From Comamonas sp. B21-038 (lineage in GTDB: Bacteria > Pseudomonadota > Gammaproteobacteria > Burkholderiales > Burkholderiaceae_C), in contig NZ_CP092462.1 in NCBI RefSeq assembly GCF_022387135.1, forward strand, positions 1,674,001 to 1,738,000: a stretch of 64,000 nucleotides of DNA, given 5' to 3'. Under the pieces are notes generated by a model that ran no database searches, was not told the DNA's origin, and was given only the letters and a program-made list of their open reading frames with translations. How positions within the stretch are numbered: position 1 is the stretch's first letter; each line of letters opens with the position of its first letter. This document shows positions 34,965 to 43,843 of the stretch, one piece after another. Position numbers and translations under genes: made by a program.

Positions 34965-36077
34965 ATGGACATTCTTTCGTCGTTGGAGCCGATTGTGCGC
35001 GAGCTTATCGCGCCGGCGGCCGCGCACACCGATAGCCAGGCGGTCTACCCGCGCCAGTCGCTGCAGGCCTTGGGCAGCCAGGGGCTGCTGGGCCTGATCA
35101 GCGCCGCTGATGTGGGCGGCATGGGCGCAGGCCTGCCCGAAGCGGTACAGGTGGTGGAGCGCATTGCCCAGGACTGCCCCTGCACGGCCATGGTGCTGAC
35201 CATGCACTACTGCGGCGTGGCGCTGATCGAGCCCTTTGCTGCCGAAGACACCCGGCGCGCCATTGCACAGGGCCGCCACATCACCACGCTGGCGGTGTCC
35301 GAGACCGGCTCGCGCAGCCATATCTGGGCGCCAACGGGTACTGCCGCAGCGCAGGGCCCGAGCGCGGTGCTGCTCAATGCCCACAAAAGCATGATCACCT
35401 CGGCCGGGGAGGCAGATTCCTATGTCTGGATCTCGCGGGCGAGCAGTGGTGAGGGCAATACGCTGTGGCTGGTGGACAGCCGCCTGCCCGGGCTGCAGAT
35501 TCCCGCGCGCTTTGATGGCATGGGGCTGCGCGGCAATGCCTCGTCTCCGATCATCGCCCAGGATGTAGCCGTGCCGCTGTCCTGCCGTTTGGGCGAGGAT
35601 GGCCAGGGCGAAGACGTAAAGGCCCGCTACCTGATGCCGTATTTTCCGACCTTGATCGCCACCACGTCGGTTGGCCTGATGCATGGCGTACTGCGCCGCG
35701 CGCTGCAGCATGTGGCCCACACCCGCTTTGCCGAAAACGGCAGCGGCCTGGCCGACCTGCCCACCATCCGCGCCTACCTGGCCAAGGCCCAGCTCAAGGC
35801 CGACCAGGCCCGCCTGCTGCGCGATGACGCCGTGCAGGCGGTGCTGGCCGGGCGCCCCGATGCCAAGACCCGGTTGCTGCAATGCAAGGCCGCTGCGGCC
35901 GAGGCGGCGCTGGAGGTGAGCGATACGGCCATGCGTGTCTGCGGTGGCGCCGCCTTCCGCAAGGACCTGGGCATTGAGCGGCTGTTCCGCGATGCCCGCG
36001 CTGCCTCGGTGATGGCCCCCACCACCGATGTGATCTATGACCTGCTGGGCAAGGCGCTGTGTGAGGCCGCCGCCTGA
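34965..36077 (+). CDS. Acyl-CoA dehydrogenase-fold flavoprotein, catalytic Glu absent
   Basis: A 370-residue protein with the three ACAD domains: an N-terminal helical part (residues 1-110, LSSLEPIVRELIAPAAAHTDS...GGMGAGLPEAVQVVERIA), a middle beta domain (TLAVSETGSRSHIWAPTGTA), and a C-terminal helical domain ending RVCGGAAFRKDLGIERLFRDARAASVMAPTTDVIYDLLG. True ACADs usually have YEGTxE near this end; here it is APTTD, so the common catalytic Glu is missing, as in ACAD-fold flavin monooxygenases. CCGGAG precedes the ATG. First gene of a tight cassette with a PhnD-like and a diiron protein. Confidence 0.8.
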   Translation: MDILSSLEPIVRELIAPAAAHTDSQAVYPRQSLQALGSQGLLGLISAADVGGMGAGLPEAVQVVERIAQDCPCTAMVLTMHYCGVALIEPFAAEDTRRAIAQGRHITTLAVSETGSRSHIWAPTGTAAAQGPSAVLLNAHKSMITSAGEADSYVWISRASSGEGNTLWLVDSRLPGLQIPARFDGMGLRGNASSPIIAQDVAVPLSCRLGEDGQGEDVKARYLMPYFPTLIATTSVGLMHGVLRRALQHVAHTRFAENGSGLADLPTIRAYLAKAQLKADQARLLRDDAVQAVLAGRPDAKTRLLQCKAAAAEAALEVSDTAMRVCGGAAFRKDLGIERLFRDARAASVMAPTTDVIYDLLGKALCEAAA

Positions 36078-36111
36078 GCCCTTTGTGTTCCACCTACCTG
36101 AGAAGGCATCC

Positions 36112-36978
36112 ATGACCGCTTCCTACACCACCCTCCAACTCGGCGCTGTGGCCTATGCGCCCAAGGTCATCACGATCTGGGAAGGCTTCAAGGCCCACTT
36201 CATCGAGCAGGGCCTGTACTTTGACTATGTGCTGTATTCCAACTACGAGTCGCTCACCGAGGCGCTGATCGACGGCCGTGTGCAGCTGGCCTGGAACTCG
36301 CCGCTGGCCTTTGTGCGTGCCGAGCTGATGGCCCGGGCCGCCGGCCAGCAGGTGCGGTCCATCGCAATGCGCGACACCGACATGGATGTGCAGTCGCTGC
36401 TGGTGGTGCGCGCAGACAGCCCGGCCCAGACCCTGGCTGACCTGCGCGGCCAGACCCTGGGCTTTGGCGCGATAGATTCGCCCCAGGCCACCTTGATTCC
36501 ACTGGACCACCTGCGCCAACAGGGCATGCTGGCCGGCCGGGATTTTCAGGCGCGCCGTTTTGATGTGCTGGGTGGCAAGCATGGCGACCATATCGGTGGC
36601 GAGCGCCTGGCGGCCAAGGCCATGGTGGCGGGAGACATTGCGGCGTCGTGGATGGTGGCCAAGAACTACCTGGCCTTTGCCGCCGAAGGCACCTTGCCCG
36701 CAGGCGCCACGCGCGTACTCGACACCTCGCAGCCTTTTGACCACTGCAATATGACGGCGGGCCCCAGCATCAGCGCCGCCGATGCGGCGCGCTTTACCGA
36801 GATCCTGCTGGCCATGTCCTGGGACGACCCGCTGATCCGCCCGTTGCTGGAGTTGGAAGGCCTCAAGGTCTGGCACCCTGGCCGTGCTTCGGGCTATGCG
36901 CCTTTGTCCCGTGCGGTGCGCGATGAGCGCTTCTATGATGACGCGGGCCGCATTCTGGCGGCGGACTACCGGTATTGA
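36112..36978 (+). CDS. PhnD/SsuA-like binding-fold protein without signal peptide
   Basis: A 288-residue protein of the phosphonate/phosphite-binding (PhnD) fold: TTLQLGAVAYAPKVITIWEGFKAHF at the start, YESLTEALIDGRVQLAWNSPLAFVRAE (about 43-70), DLRGQTLGFGAIDSPQATLIPLDHL, then GDIAASWMVAKNYL and FDHCNMTAGPSI. Start at 36112 follows GAGAAGG. The first 20 residues are not a signal peptide, so the protein should stay in the cytoplasm and cannot be an ordinary ABC receptor; no ABC subunit is nearby. It may be a ligand sensor or an enzyme on a binding-protein fold, as known for MqnA/MqnD and THI5. Confidence 0.75.
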   Translation: MTASYTTLQLGAVAYAPKVITIWEGFKAHFIEQGLYFDYVLYSNYESLTEALIDGRVQLAWNSPLAFVRAELMARAAGQQVRSIAMRDTDMDVQSLLVVRADSPAQTLADLRGQTLGFGAIDSPQATLIPLDHLRQQGMLAGRDFQARRFDVLGGKHGDHIGGERLAAKAMVAGDIAASWMVAKNYLAFAAEGTLPAGATRVLDTSQPFDHCNMTAGPSISAADAARFTEILLAMSWDDPLIRPLLELEGLKVWHPGRASGYAPLSRAVRDERFYDDAGRILAADYRY

Positions 36979-36983
36979 CGCCC

Positions 36984-38249
36984 ATGGAAAAACCGTCGGC
37001 ACCATTCAGCGGCGCTGGCAGCGAACGCCAGGCCGAGCCCGCCAGCCTGGCGTTGGTGGATTTAGGCCGGCTGGGCTTTGATGCCGGTGCGCACCTGCTG
37101 GTCAAGCACGGCCTGGCCGCCGTCGCAGTGGGCGAGTCCATCCGGGTCAGCGGCCAGGCGCCAGGCTGGCAGGCGCAGTTGGCGGCCTGGTGCCAGGCCC
37201 AGGGCCATGCGCTGCAAACGCCGCCGGGCTGGCTGCGGCAGCCGGCCTTGCTGGTGCTGCGCGGCAATGCGCAAGCCGGCCGGTGGCGCCATGCTGCGGT
37301 GGCAGGCCACAGCGATGCCAGCCAACCCGGTGCGGTCGCCGCACAGGCCAACCCGGCCTGGGGCTTGGCGGCGCGCGGCGCAGCGGTGGAGGCCGGGGCG
37401 CCGGCCTTTGCCTTTCGCCTGCAGGAGAAGGCCGAGTTCTGGACCGACCAGGCCGGGGACCTGTATGCCCAGGCCGTGGCTGCACAGTGGAATGCCGACA
37501 CCGATATCGACTGGGCGCATGCGCCCGAGCCCCCGGCAGTGATCGAGGACGCGATCGTGCAGGTGATGACCTATATGGTCGAGAACGAGAATGCGGCGCT
37601 GATCGTGCCGGCGCGCTTCTTGGGCGAGCTGCATCCGCATTACCGCGAGTTGCAGGCGGCGCTGGCGATCCAGGTGGCCGATGAGGCCCGCCATATCGAT
37701 GTGTTCACCCGCCGCATTCGCCGCCATGGGCGTGAACCGGCGCTCTCCACCGCAGGCGGCCAGGCATCGCTGCAAAGCTTGCTGGCGGAAAAGGATTTTT
37801 CTGTCGCGGGCTTTTTGCTGTCGGTGCTGGGTGAGGGCAGCTTTGTCAATCTGCTGCAGTTCTTGCAGACCTATGCGCCCGATCCGCTGACCCGCCAGAT
37901 CTGCCGCCTGGCCGCCCGCGATGAGGCGCGCCATGTGGCGCTGGGCATGTCGCACCTGCTGCACCGCCTGAAGCTCGAGCCGGATTTTCGCCACCGGCTG
38001 GCCCAGGCGGTGGAAGCACGCCATGATGCCCTGGCCGGGACATCGGGCTTGAACGAAGAGGTGTTCGATGCACTGATCCTGGTGGGCGCCGGGGCCTTGT
38101 CCGCCGATGCGCTGGCGCTGGGCAGCCAGCGCGTGCAGCAGCTGATGCAGGACATGGCCGATGGCCGCTACACCAAGCTGGTGCGGCTGGGTTTTGAGCG
38201 CGGCCATGCGCAGGAGCTGGCCTCCTTGCACACGCGCAATTTCATGTAG
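36984..38249 (+). CDS. TusA-like domain fused to a ferritin-like diiron protein
   Basis: A 421-residue protein. Residues about 23-78 resemble TusA/SirA sulfur carriers ([31 protein letters not shown]...[10 protein letters not shown]) but lack the Cys-Pro active site. Residues about 185-405 are helical with the diiron pattern Glu (200 or 202 in MVENENAA), DEARH (234-237), Glu284 (LGEGSF), DEARH (314-317), i.e. E...ExxH...E...ExxH as in desaturases and diiron oxygenases. ATG at 36984 follows the previous stop by five bases; TTG at 36975 would overlap it. The 3' end overlaps convergent gluQ by eight bases. Function unknown; a diiron oxygenase is the best guess. Confidence 0.7.
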   Translation: MEKPSAPFSGAGSERQAEPASLALVDLGRLGFDAGAHLLVKHGLAAVAVGESIRVSGQAPGWQAQLAAWCQAQGHALQTPPGWLRQPALLVLRGNAQAGRWRHAAVAGHSDASQPGAVAAQANPAWGLAARGAAVEAGAPAFAFRLQEKAEFWTDQAGDLYAQAVAAQWNADTDIDWAHAPEPPAVIEDAIVQVMTYMVENENAALIVPARFLGELHPHYRELQAALAIQVADEARHIDVFTRRIRRHGREPALSTAGGQASLQSLLAEKDFSVAGFLLSVLGEGSFVNLLQFLQTYAPDPLTRQICRLAARDEARHVALGMSHLLHRLKLEPDFRHRLAQAVEARHDALAGTSGLNEEVFDALILVGAGALSADALALGSQRVQQLMQDMADGRYTKLVRLGFERGHAQELASLHTRNFM

Positions 38250-39216
38250 TGGCCAGATGGCGGCGCGCCCATTGCGCCGTCCAGCCGGCCAGCGCATCGG
38301 GGATGCTGCTCGCCTGGCCCGCCTCCAATCCCAGGTGCTGGGCCGACTGGCGCAGCACGGCGATGCGCTGCTCGGCGCTGTCCACCACGACGGCTGGCGC
38401 GCCGTATTGTTTGGAGAGTTTTTCGCCATCGGCCTGCAGCACCAGCGGCGTATGCATATAGCGCGGCGCAGGCAGGCCCAGCGCGCGCTGCAGCAACAGC
38501 TGGCGCGGCGTGTTGTCGGCCAGGTCGGCGCCGCGCACCACATCGCTGATGCCTTGCGCCGCGTCATCGACCACCACGGCCAGCTGGTAGGCCCAGAGGC
38601 CATCGGCGCGCTGCACCAGAAAATCGCCGACGCTGGCAGCCACATCCTGCTGCAGCGGGCCCAGCCAGCGGTCTTGCCACAGCAGCTGCTGGTCGCTGTG
38701 CAGTACCGGGTGTTCGAGCGTCGGCAACAGGTCGTCTTCGGCCGCTACGGCGCTGGCATGCTGCTGGAAGCGCTGCGCATGGAAGCGCCAGCTGCGGCCG
38801 GTCTTGCCATGCAGGCCATCGCGGCAGGTGCCCGGGTAGGGGCGCTCGCCGTGGCGCTCGTGCACATGGCCCTGCGCGGCGAGCGCGGCATCCATGTCAC
38901 GGCGGGTGCAGGCGCAGGGGTAGGCCCAGCCGGCTGCCTGTAGCTGCGCCAGTGCGGCGGCATAAAGGCCATGGCGGGCGGATTGCCATTGCGGCGGCGC
39001 ATCGGGGACCAGCTGCAGCGCATGGAGCTGGCGCAATATTTCCCGGTCCATGCCCGGTGGGCAGCGGGGCGGATCGATGTCTTCTATCCGCAGCAACCAG
39101 GTGCCGCCATGGGCGCGGGCATCGAGCCAGGACGCCAGGGCCGCCACCAAGGAGCCCGCATGCAGCGGGCCGGTGGGCGAGGGGGCAAAACGGCCGGTGT
39201 AAACGCGAGAGCTCAT
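38242..39216 (-). CDS. gluQ: Glutamyl-Q tRNA(Asp) synthetase
   Basis: Attaches glutamate to queuosine at the wobble position of tRNA(Asp). 324 residues, a class I catalytic core without the anticodon-binding domain of GluRS. HIGH-like motif in [32 protein letters not shown], cysteine-containing YPCACTRRD, and the KMSKS-like [10 protein letters not shown]. Its 3' end overlaps the diiron-protein gene on the other strand. Confidence 0.95.
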   Translation of the reverse strand: MSSRVYTGRFAPSPTGPLHAGSLVAALASWLDARAHGGTWLLRIEDIDPPRCPPGMDREILRQLHALQLVPDAPPQWQSARHGLYAAALAQLQAAGWAYPCACTRRDMDAALAAQGHVHERHGERPYPGTCRDGLHGKTGRSWRFHAQRFQQHASAVAAEDDLLPTLEHPVLHSDQQLLWQDRWLGPLQQDVAASVGDFLVQRADGLWAYQLAVVVDDAAQGISDVVRGADLADNTPRQLLLQRALGLPAPRYMHTPLVLQADGEKLSKQYGAPAVVVDSAEQRIAVLRQSAQHLGLEAGQASSIPDALAGWTAQWARRHLATT

Positions 39217-39331
39217 GGGTCAGCCAGTGTAATGCCGCTGGCACGCGCGCGAAGCCGTTGCCCCTATCGGCAAGGGCTGAGGATGGCGTAATAGAAGAAG
39301 CGCCCGGCAGGCTACCGGGCGCGCGCTGCGC

Positions 39332-40447
39332 TTATTCGCCGAGGACGGCCAGCGCGAGTTCCAGGCCGGAGACAAAGGCGTCTTCGACTCTGTAGCCCAG
39401 GCACCAGTCGCCGCACAGGCCAATGGCGCTCTTGGCGTTCCACAGATGGCTGCGGGCTTGGCCCTTCGCATCCTTGGGCAGGGGGTTGATGGTTTTCGCA
39501 TAGCCCCATTGCACAACGCGGATGTCGCTGGGCGTGGCGCGGATGCGGGTCAATTCGGAGAAGGCCTGTAGCATCTTGGCGGCGACGCGCTGGGGTTCAT
39601 CGTTCTCATGCTTGCGCGCCCAGTCGGGGCTGGCCTGCACGGTCCAGCGCTCGACCTTGCCGCGGCCGGGCTTGGACGACTCACGCGAGAGCCAGGTGAT
39701 GCGGGGGTGTTCGGTGCGCGCGGCATTCCACTGCGGGCCCATTGTGGTGATGCTCGGATCGACCGCATGGGCAAAGGTCAGCAGCAGGGTCCAGCTCGGG
39801 GCGATGTAGACATCGGGCAGCTGCCAGTCAGCGGGCACATGGATTTCACTGTCGGCCAGCAGCTCCTGGGCTTCGGGCGACGGAATGGCCAGCACGACGC
39901 CGTCAAGGCCGGCGTAGACGTGGACGCCGCCATCGACGTCTTCGGTGCGCAACTGCCACTGGCTGGGGTTGAGTGCATCGCGCTCAAAAGCCAGTGCGTA
40001 TTCATTGAGGCGAACGGTCAGCGGCGCGGACCAGGACGCGAGCAGACTGTCCATCGTGGGGACGCCCACCAGATGGGCTTCCATGCCGCGCTGCGTGGTC
40101 ACGGCGACCTTGCCGGTTGCATCCAGGGTGCGGATGGCATTGACGCTCCATTGGCGGGTGACATCGGGGGTGGTGTCCAGCGCCAATTGGAAGCGCGGGT
40201 CGCGCACCGTGAAGAACTGGGCGCCGACATCGAAGCTGCCGTGCGCGCTGTGGCGGCTGGCCATGCGGCCACCCACCTGGGGTTGGGCTTCGATCACGGT
40301 GACCTGGTGGCCCGCCTGCTGCAAGGTGCGTGCGCAGACGACGCCCGCCATGCCGGCGCCTACCACGGCATAGTGCTTGCGGGTGGCCAGAACAATATGG
40401 GAAGAGGAGGCTGATCGTTTGGGTTTGGGGGGAATGCGAGAAGACAT
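39332..40447 (-). CDS. Renalase-like NAD(P)/FAD-dependent oxidoreductase
   Basis: A 371-residue flavoprotein. FAD motif VVGAGMAGVVCARTLQQAG and VIEAQPQVGGRMASR near the N-terminus, FDVGAQFFTVRDPRF as in the renalase group, and a C-terminal GLCGDWCLGYRVEDAFVSGLELA FAD-contact motif. Bacterial renalases oxidise mis-reduced dihydronicotinamides. Chosen start 40447 (GAAAG upstream); an in-frame ATG at 40486 is less likely. Single gene. Confidence 0.82.
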   Translation of the reverse strand: MSSRIPPKPKRSASSSHIVLATRKHYAVVGAGMAGVVCARTLQQAGHQVTVIEAQPQVGGRMASRHSAHGSFDVGAQFFTVRDPRFQLALDTTPDVTRQWSVNAIRTLDATGKVAVTTQRGMEAHLVGVPTMDSLLASWSAPLTVRLNEYALAFERDALNPSQWQLRTEDVDGGVHVYAGLDGVVLAIPSPEAQELLADSEIHVPADWQLPDVYIAPSWTLLLTFAHAVDPSITTMGPQWNAARTEHPRITWLSRESSKPGRGKVERWTVQASPDWARKHENDEPQRVAAKMLQAFSELTRIRATPSDIRVVQWGYAKTINPLPKDAKGQARSHLWNAKSAIGLCGDWCLGYRVEDAFVSGLELALAVLGE

Positions 40448-40559
40448 GAAAGACTTTCTGTACTGTTTCGACAAACGATAAGGCATCACAGATGGCTGCA
40501 GGTGCAGCGGCATCTGGAGAACCACTCTACACGGTGTGCATGCCCATTTTGCTCAGGAT

Positions 40560-41498
40560 TTATCCCACATAGTGATTGCTCAGCAAAGAAGTGCGTGTGG
40601 CCTCGGACTGCAACTGGTCGAGCCACCACTGCAAAGCCTTGCCCGGATTGGTGCCGCGCCAGGCGTAGCGCAGCTTGATCTTGCGCGGGGGACGCATCAG
40701 CTCGCGCTCCACCAACTGGCCGCTGCGCAGATAGGGCATGGTCATGTTGTCAGGCAAAAAACCGCCTCCGATGCCGCGCAGCTGCGCCTGCAGCTTGGCC
40801 TGCATGGTGTCGACGGTCAGCACATCCTGGCCGTTGAGCACGCCGATCGTCTGGCCATTTCCGCTGCGCGAGGAATCGGCCACGGCGATGATGCGGTGCT
40901 GGCGCAGCACCTCGTCGCTGATGGGTTGCAACTCGTCGGCCAGGCGGTGGTGCGGGGCGACGACATAGCGGAAGGTGATCTCGCCCAGGTCCAGCTGCTG
41001 CAGGCCGGCGACGTGCGATGCATCGACGGCAATGCCGATGGCCAGATCGGCGCGGCCCGAGCTGAGGGCTTCCAAGGTACCGGCCAGTATGGAGTCGGTG
41101 ATCTTGAGCCTGGTGGGCGGCGCGATCGTGTAGAAGGCCTCGATCAACTCCAGCAGGGTGGTGCGCGATATCACCCCGTCGACGGCAATGCGCAGCTCGG
41201 GCTCCCAGCCGGTAGCGACGCGGCGCACGCGGTTGGCAACGGCATCCACTTCCGAGAGCAGGCGTGCGCCTTCGCGCAGCAGCTCCTGGCCAGCCTCGGT
41301 GGGTCTGGCCTGGCGCGCGCTGCGGTCAAACAGCAGCACATCCAGGGCATCCTCGACCTGGCGGATACGGTAGGTGAGCGCGCTGGGCACCAGACCCAGC
41401 TGGCGCGCCGCAGCGGCAAAGCTGCCGGAGTCCGCCACCAGCTGGAGCAAGGCCAGGGTATCGGGGGTGAGGACATCGCGGTCACGCAACAAGGCCAT
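40560..41498 (-). CDS. LysR family transcriptional regulator
   Basis: A 312-residue regulator with HTH at about residues 15-70 (ALLQLVADSGSFAAAARQLGLVPSALTYRIRQVEDALD) and a LysR effector domain. Divergent from the pirin and DoxX genes, with a CATCA-N11-TGATG site in between, so it probably controls that pair. Confidence 0.9.
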   Translation of the reverse strand: MALLRDRDVLTPDTLALLQLVADSGSFAAAARQLGLVPSALTYRIRQVEDALDVLLFDRSARQARPTEAGQELLREGARLLSEVDAVANRVRRVATGWEPELRIAVDGVISRTTLLELIEAFYTIAPPTRLKITDSILAGTLEALSSGRADLAIGIAVDASHVAGLQQLDLGEITFRYVVAPHHRLADELQPISDEVLRQHRIIAVADSSRSGNGQTIGVLNGQDVLTVDTMQAKLQAQLRGIGGGFLPDNMTMPYLRSGQLVERELMRPPRKIKLRYAWRGTNPGKALQWWLDQLQSEATRTSLLSNHYVG

Positions 41499-41606
41499 TT
41501 TGACGGTTCTTTCCTACATGCAGCCCTGGGCAGATCGGTAAATCTTCGCTGCTGAGGCCGGCTTGATTCAGGCTTGACGAGATCGTGGATACGTTCTGCA
41601 AAAGCC

Positions 41607-41633
41607 CATCAGATTTTTTGAATGATGCCATCA
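41607..41633. promoter_or_regulatory. LysR-type operator upstream of the pirin gene
   Basis: CATCA (41607-41611), 11 bases, TGATG (41623-41627); the right arm is also the left half of a perfect 11-base palindrome TGATGCCATCA (41623-41633). The arrangement of overlapping LysR boxes is typical of a divergent target promoter. Confidence 0.55.
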
Positions 41634-41729
41634 AAACCGCTGCCCCGCAGGCAGATGCTGCGGTTTTACAGTCTTGGACATGGTGATGAACAGCGCAATG
41701 TGCGCCGTTTGCCAGACAGGAGATCAAAA

Positions 41730-42431
41730 ATGTTGATGGTTCGTAAATCTGCCGATCGTGGCCATGCTGACCATGGCTGGCTGCGCTCCAACCACAGTTT
41801 CTCGTTTGCCGGTTACTACGACCCCCGCTTCATGGGCTGGGGCAATCTGCGCGTGATCAATGAAGACCGGGTGGCACCGGGCAAGGGCTTTGGCACCCAT
41901 GGCCACCGCGACATGGAAATCATCAGCTATGTGCTGGAAGGCAACCTGGCCCACAAGGACAGCATGGGCCACATCGAAGGCCTGCCACCGGGCGATGTGC
42001 AGCGCATGAGCGCCGGCACCGGCGTGCAGCACAGCGAGTTCAACCATGCCAGCGGCCAGGAAACGCATTTTCTGCAGATCTGGATCGAGCCCGATCGCAA
42101 GGGCATTGCGCCCAGCTATGCACAAAAGACGTTTGCGGATGTGGACAAGCGCGGCCAGCTGCGCCTGGTGGTGTCGCCCGATGGGGCCGACGGCTCGCTG
42201 ACGATGAACGCCGATGCGCGCATGTATGCCGGATTGCTTGACGGCGATGAAGAGGCCAGCCTGCGCCTGGCGCCCGGACGCAAGTCCTATGTCTATGTGG
42301 TGCGGGGCGATGTGTCGGTGAACGACACGGCGCTGCACACCGGGGATGCGGCCTATCTGGACCAGGAGACATCGCTGCGCCTGGCGCAGGCCCGCGATGC
42401 CGAAGTGCTGGTATTTGATCTGGCTGCCTGA
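41730..42431 (+). CDS. Pirin family protein (YhaK/YhhW-like bicupin)
   Basis: A 233-residue cytoplasmic bicupin. The metal-binding first cupin has FGTHGHRDMEIISYVLEG and THAG-like SAGTGVQHSEFNH with the expected His and Glu ligands; the N-terminal DHGWLRSNHSFSFAGYYDP is the family signature. E. coli YhhW has quercetin 2,3-dioxygenase activity. ATG at 41730 is preceded by AGGAGA. Followed by DoxX, a common pairing downstream of a LysR regulator. Confidence 0.92.
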   Translation: MLMVRKSADRGHADHGWLRSNHSFSFAGYYDPRFMGWGNLRVINEDRVAPGKGFGTHGHRDMEIISYVLEGNLAHKDSMGHIEGLPPGDVQRMSAGTGVQHSEFNHASGQETHFLQIWIEPDRKGIAPSYAQKTFADVDKRGQLRLVVSPDGADGSLTMNADARMYAGLLDGDEEASLRLAPGRKSYVYVVRGDVSVNDTALHTGDAAYLDQETSLRLAQARDAEVLVFDLAA

Positions 42432-42522
42432 TGCACAGGGGGCGCTGCCATGGAGGGCCGCCCCCGTGTGGCGCAGGTGTGGGTGTTGGTAGTAGTGGTG
42501 GTGTTATTTCAAGGAGAAAAAT

Positions 42523-42933
42523 ATGAATGCTTTGCAAAATCCTTTGGCCCTGCTGGGCCGTATCCTGATTGCCTGGTTCTTTATCATTCCAGGCTGGGGC
42601 AAGTTGACCGGCTTTGCCGGGGCCGTAGGCTATGCCCAATCGGCAGGCATGCCGATGCCCGAGGTGGGGGTGGCCGTGGGCCTGGCGATCGAGATCCTGG
42701 GTGGTCTGGCGCTGCTGCTGGGCCTGGGTACGCGCTATGCCGCAGCCATTCTGGCGGTCTTTACGTTGGCTGCGACGGTGATCTTCCATGCCTACTGGTC
42801 GGTTCCCGCCGAGGCTGTGATGGTCACCAAGCTGCTGTTCAACAAGAACATCGCCATCGTCGGCGGGCTGCTGGCCTTTGCCGCCTTCGGGGCCGGCGCA
42901 TGGAGCCTGGACGCCAAGCGCCACGCTGCTTGA
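42523..42933 (+). CDS. DoxX family membrane protein
   Basis: A 136-residue inner-membrane protein with four hydrophobic helices; LLGRILIAWFFIIPGWGKLTGF and the LAIEILGGLALLLGLGTRYAAAILAVFTLAATVIFH segment are typical of DoxX/YphA. Function in redox or membrane stress is proposed for relatives but not settled. AAGGAG lies before the ATG. Likely cotranscribed with the pirin gene 91 bases upstream. Confidence 0.9.
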   Translation: MNALQNPLALLGRILIAWFFIIPGWGKLTGFAGAVGYAQSAGMPMPEVGVAVGLAIEILGGLALLLGLGTRYAAAILAVFTLAATVIFHAYWSVPAEAVMVTKLLFNKNIAIVGGLLAFAAFGAGAWSLDAKRHAA

Positions 42934-42971
42934 TCGCCTGCAGCATGCCGAGCCGGGCAGCAGCCTAGCGG

Positions 42972-43775
42972 TCAGCTTTCGGTCTTGAGCGCCGTCTTGC
43001 GCAGGCCGTCATCGACGGCGCGGCGCTCGTCAAACACAAAGCAGCTGCCCTGGTAGCCGCTGCCATCGGTTTCCTCAAAGTACTTGAGGATGCCGCCTTC
43101 GAGTTGGTAGACATGCGTCAGGCCTTCTTCCTGCATCAGGATGGCGGCCTTTTCGCAGCGGATGCCACCAGTGCAGTAGCTCACCACGGTCTTGCCGGCC
43201 AGCTCGTCCCGGTGCGCCCGCAGCTGTGCGGGGAACTCGGTGAACTTGCGCAGCCGCCAGTCGATCGCGCCGACAAAGGCGCCTTCGTCCACCTCGTAGT
43301 CGTTGCGGGTGTCCAGGGTGACCACCGGGCGGCCCTGGTCATCATGGCCTTGCTGCAGCCAGCGCTGCAGATCGCGGGGGCTGACCGATGGTGCGCGGCC
43401 ATGGGCAGGGCGAATGGCCGGGTGGTCCATGCGGATGATCTCCGGCTTGACCTTGACCAGCATCTTGCGGAACGGCACCGTCTGCGACCAGCTCTCCTTG
43501 GGCTGTACATCGGCAAAACGTGGGTCCTGGCGCAGCGCATCCACCCAGGCGTGTACCGCCTCGGCGGGGCCAGCCAGAAAGAAATTGATGCCTTCCTCGG
43601 CCAGCAATACCGTGCCCTTGAGCGCCAGATCGGCCGCGCGCCGGGCGAGCAGCTCGCGCAGCGCCTCACAGTCAGGCAGGCTGATGAACTTGTAGCAGGA
43701 GATGTTGAGAATCGAGGACACGGTGGTTTCTGGCAAAGCTTCGGGGATGAAATAGCCGCCCGTGCCGGAGTGCAT
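42972..43775 (-). CDS. trhO: tRNA uridine(34) hydroxylase (rhodanese domain)
   Basis: Oxygen-dependent hydroxylation of U34 in tRNA to 5-hydroxyuridine. 267 residues. An N-terminal acylphosphatase-like domain (ILNISCYKFISLPD...GTVLLAEEGINFFLAG), then a rhodanese domain with the catalytic-loop VVSYCTGGIRCEKA and C-terminal cysteine region. The family usually starts close to SILNIS; the first 18 residues here are extra and their coding sequence lies in a hairpin, so the true start may be a downstream GTG (about 43721). Confidence 0.88.
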   Translation of the reverse strand: MHSGTGGYFIPEALPETTVSSILNISCYKFISLPDCEALRELLARRAADLALKGTVLLAEEGINFFLAGPAEAVHAWVDALRQDPRFADVQPKESWSQTVPFRKMLVKVKPEIIRMDHPAIRPAHGRAPSVSPRDLQRWLQQGHDDQGRPVVTLDTRNDYEVDEGAFVGAIDWRLRKFTEFPAQLRAHRDELAGKTVVSYCTGGIRCEKAAILMQEEGLTHVYQLEGGILKYFEETDGSGYQGSCFVFDERRAVDDGLRKTALKTES

Positions 43776-43790
43776 GGCGGGCGGCTATTT
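43750..43790 (-). terminator. 13-bp hairpin spanning the trhO start, possible terminator of the SulP gene
   Basis: A perfect inverted repeat (arms of 13 bp with core GCCGCCCG/CGGGCGGC) with a 15-base loop that contains the annotated trhO ATG (43773-43775). On the minus strand it lies 54 bases past the SulP stop and is followed by a weak ATTTC. It could end SulP transcription or regulate trhO translation. Confidence 0.45.
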
Positions 43791-43843
43791 TAGCCAGGGT
43801 AGCGCTGGCCGCCGGTCAGGCCCGTGTGGCAGCGCCCGAATCG

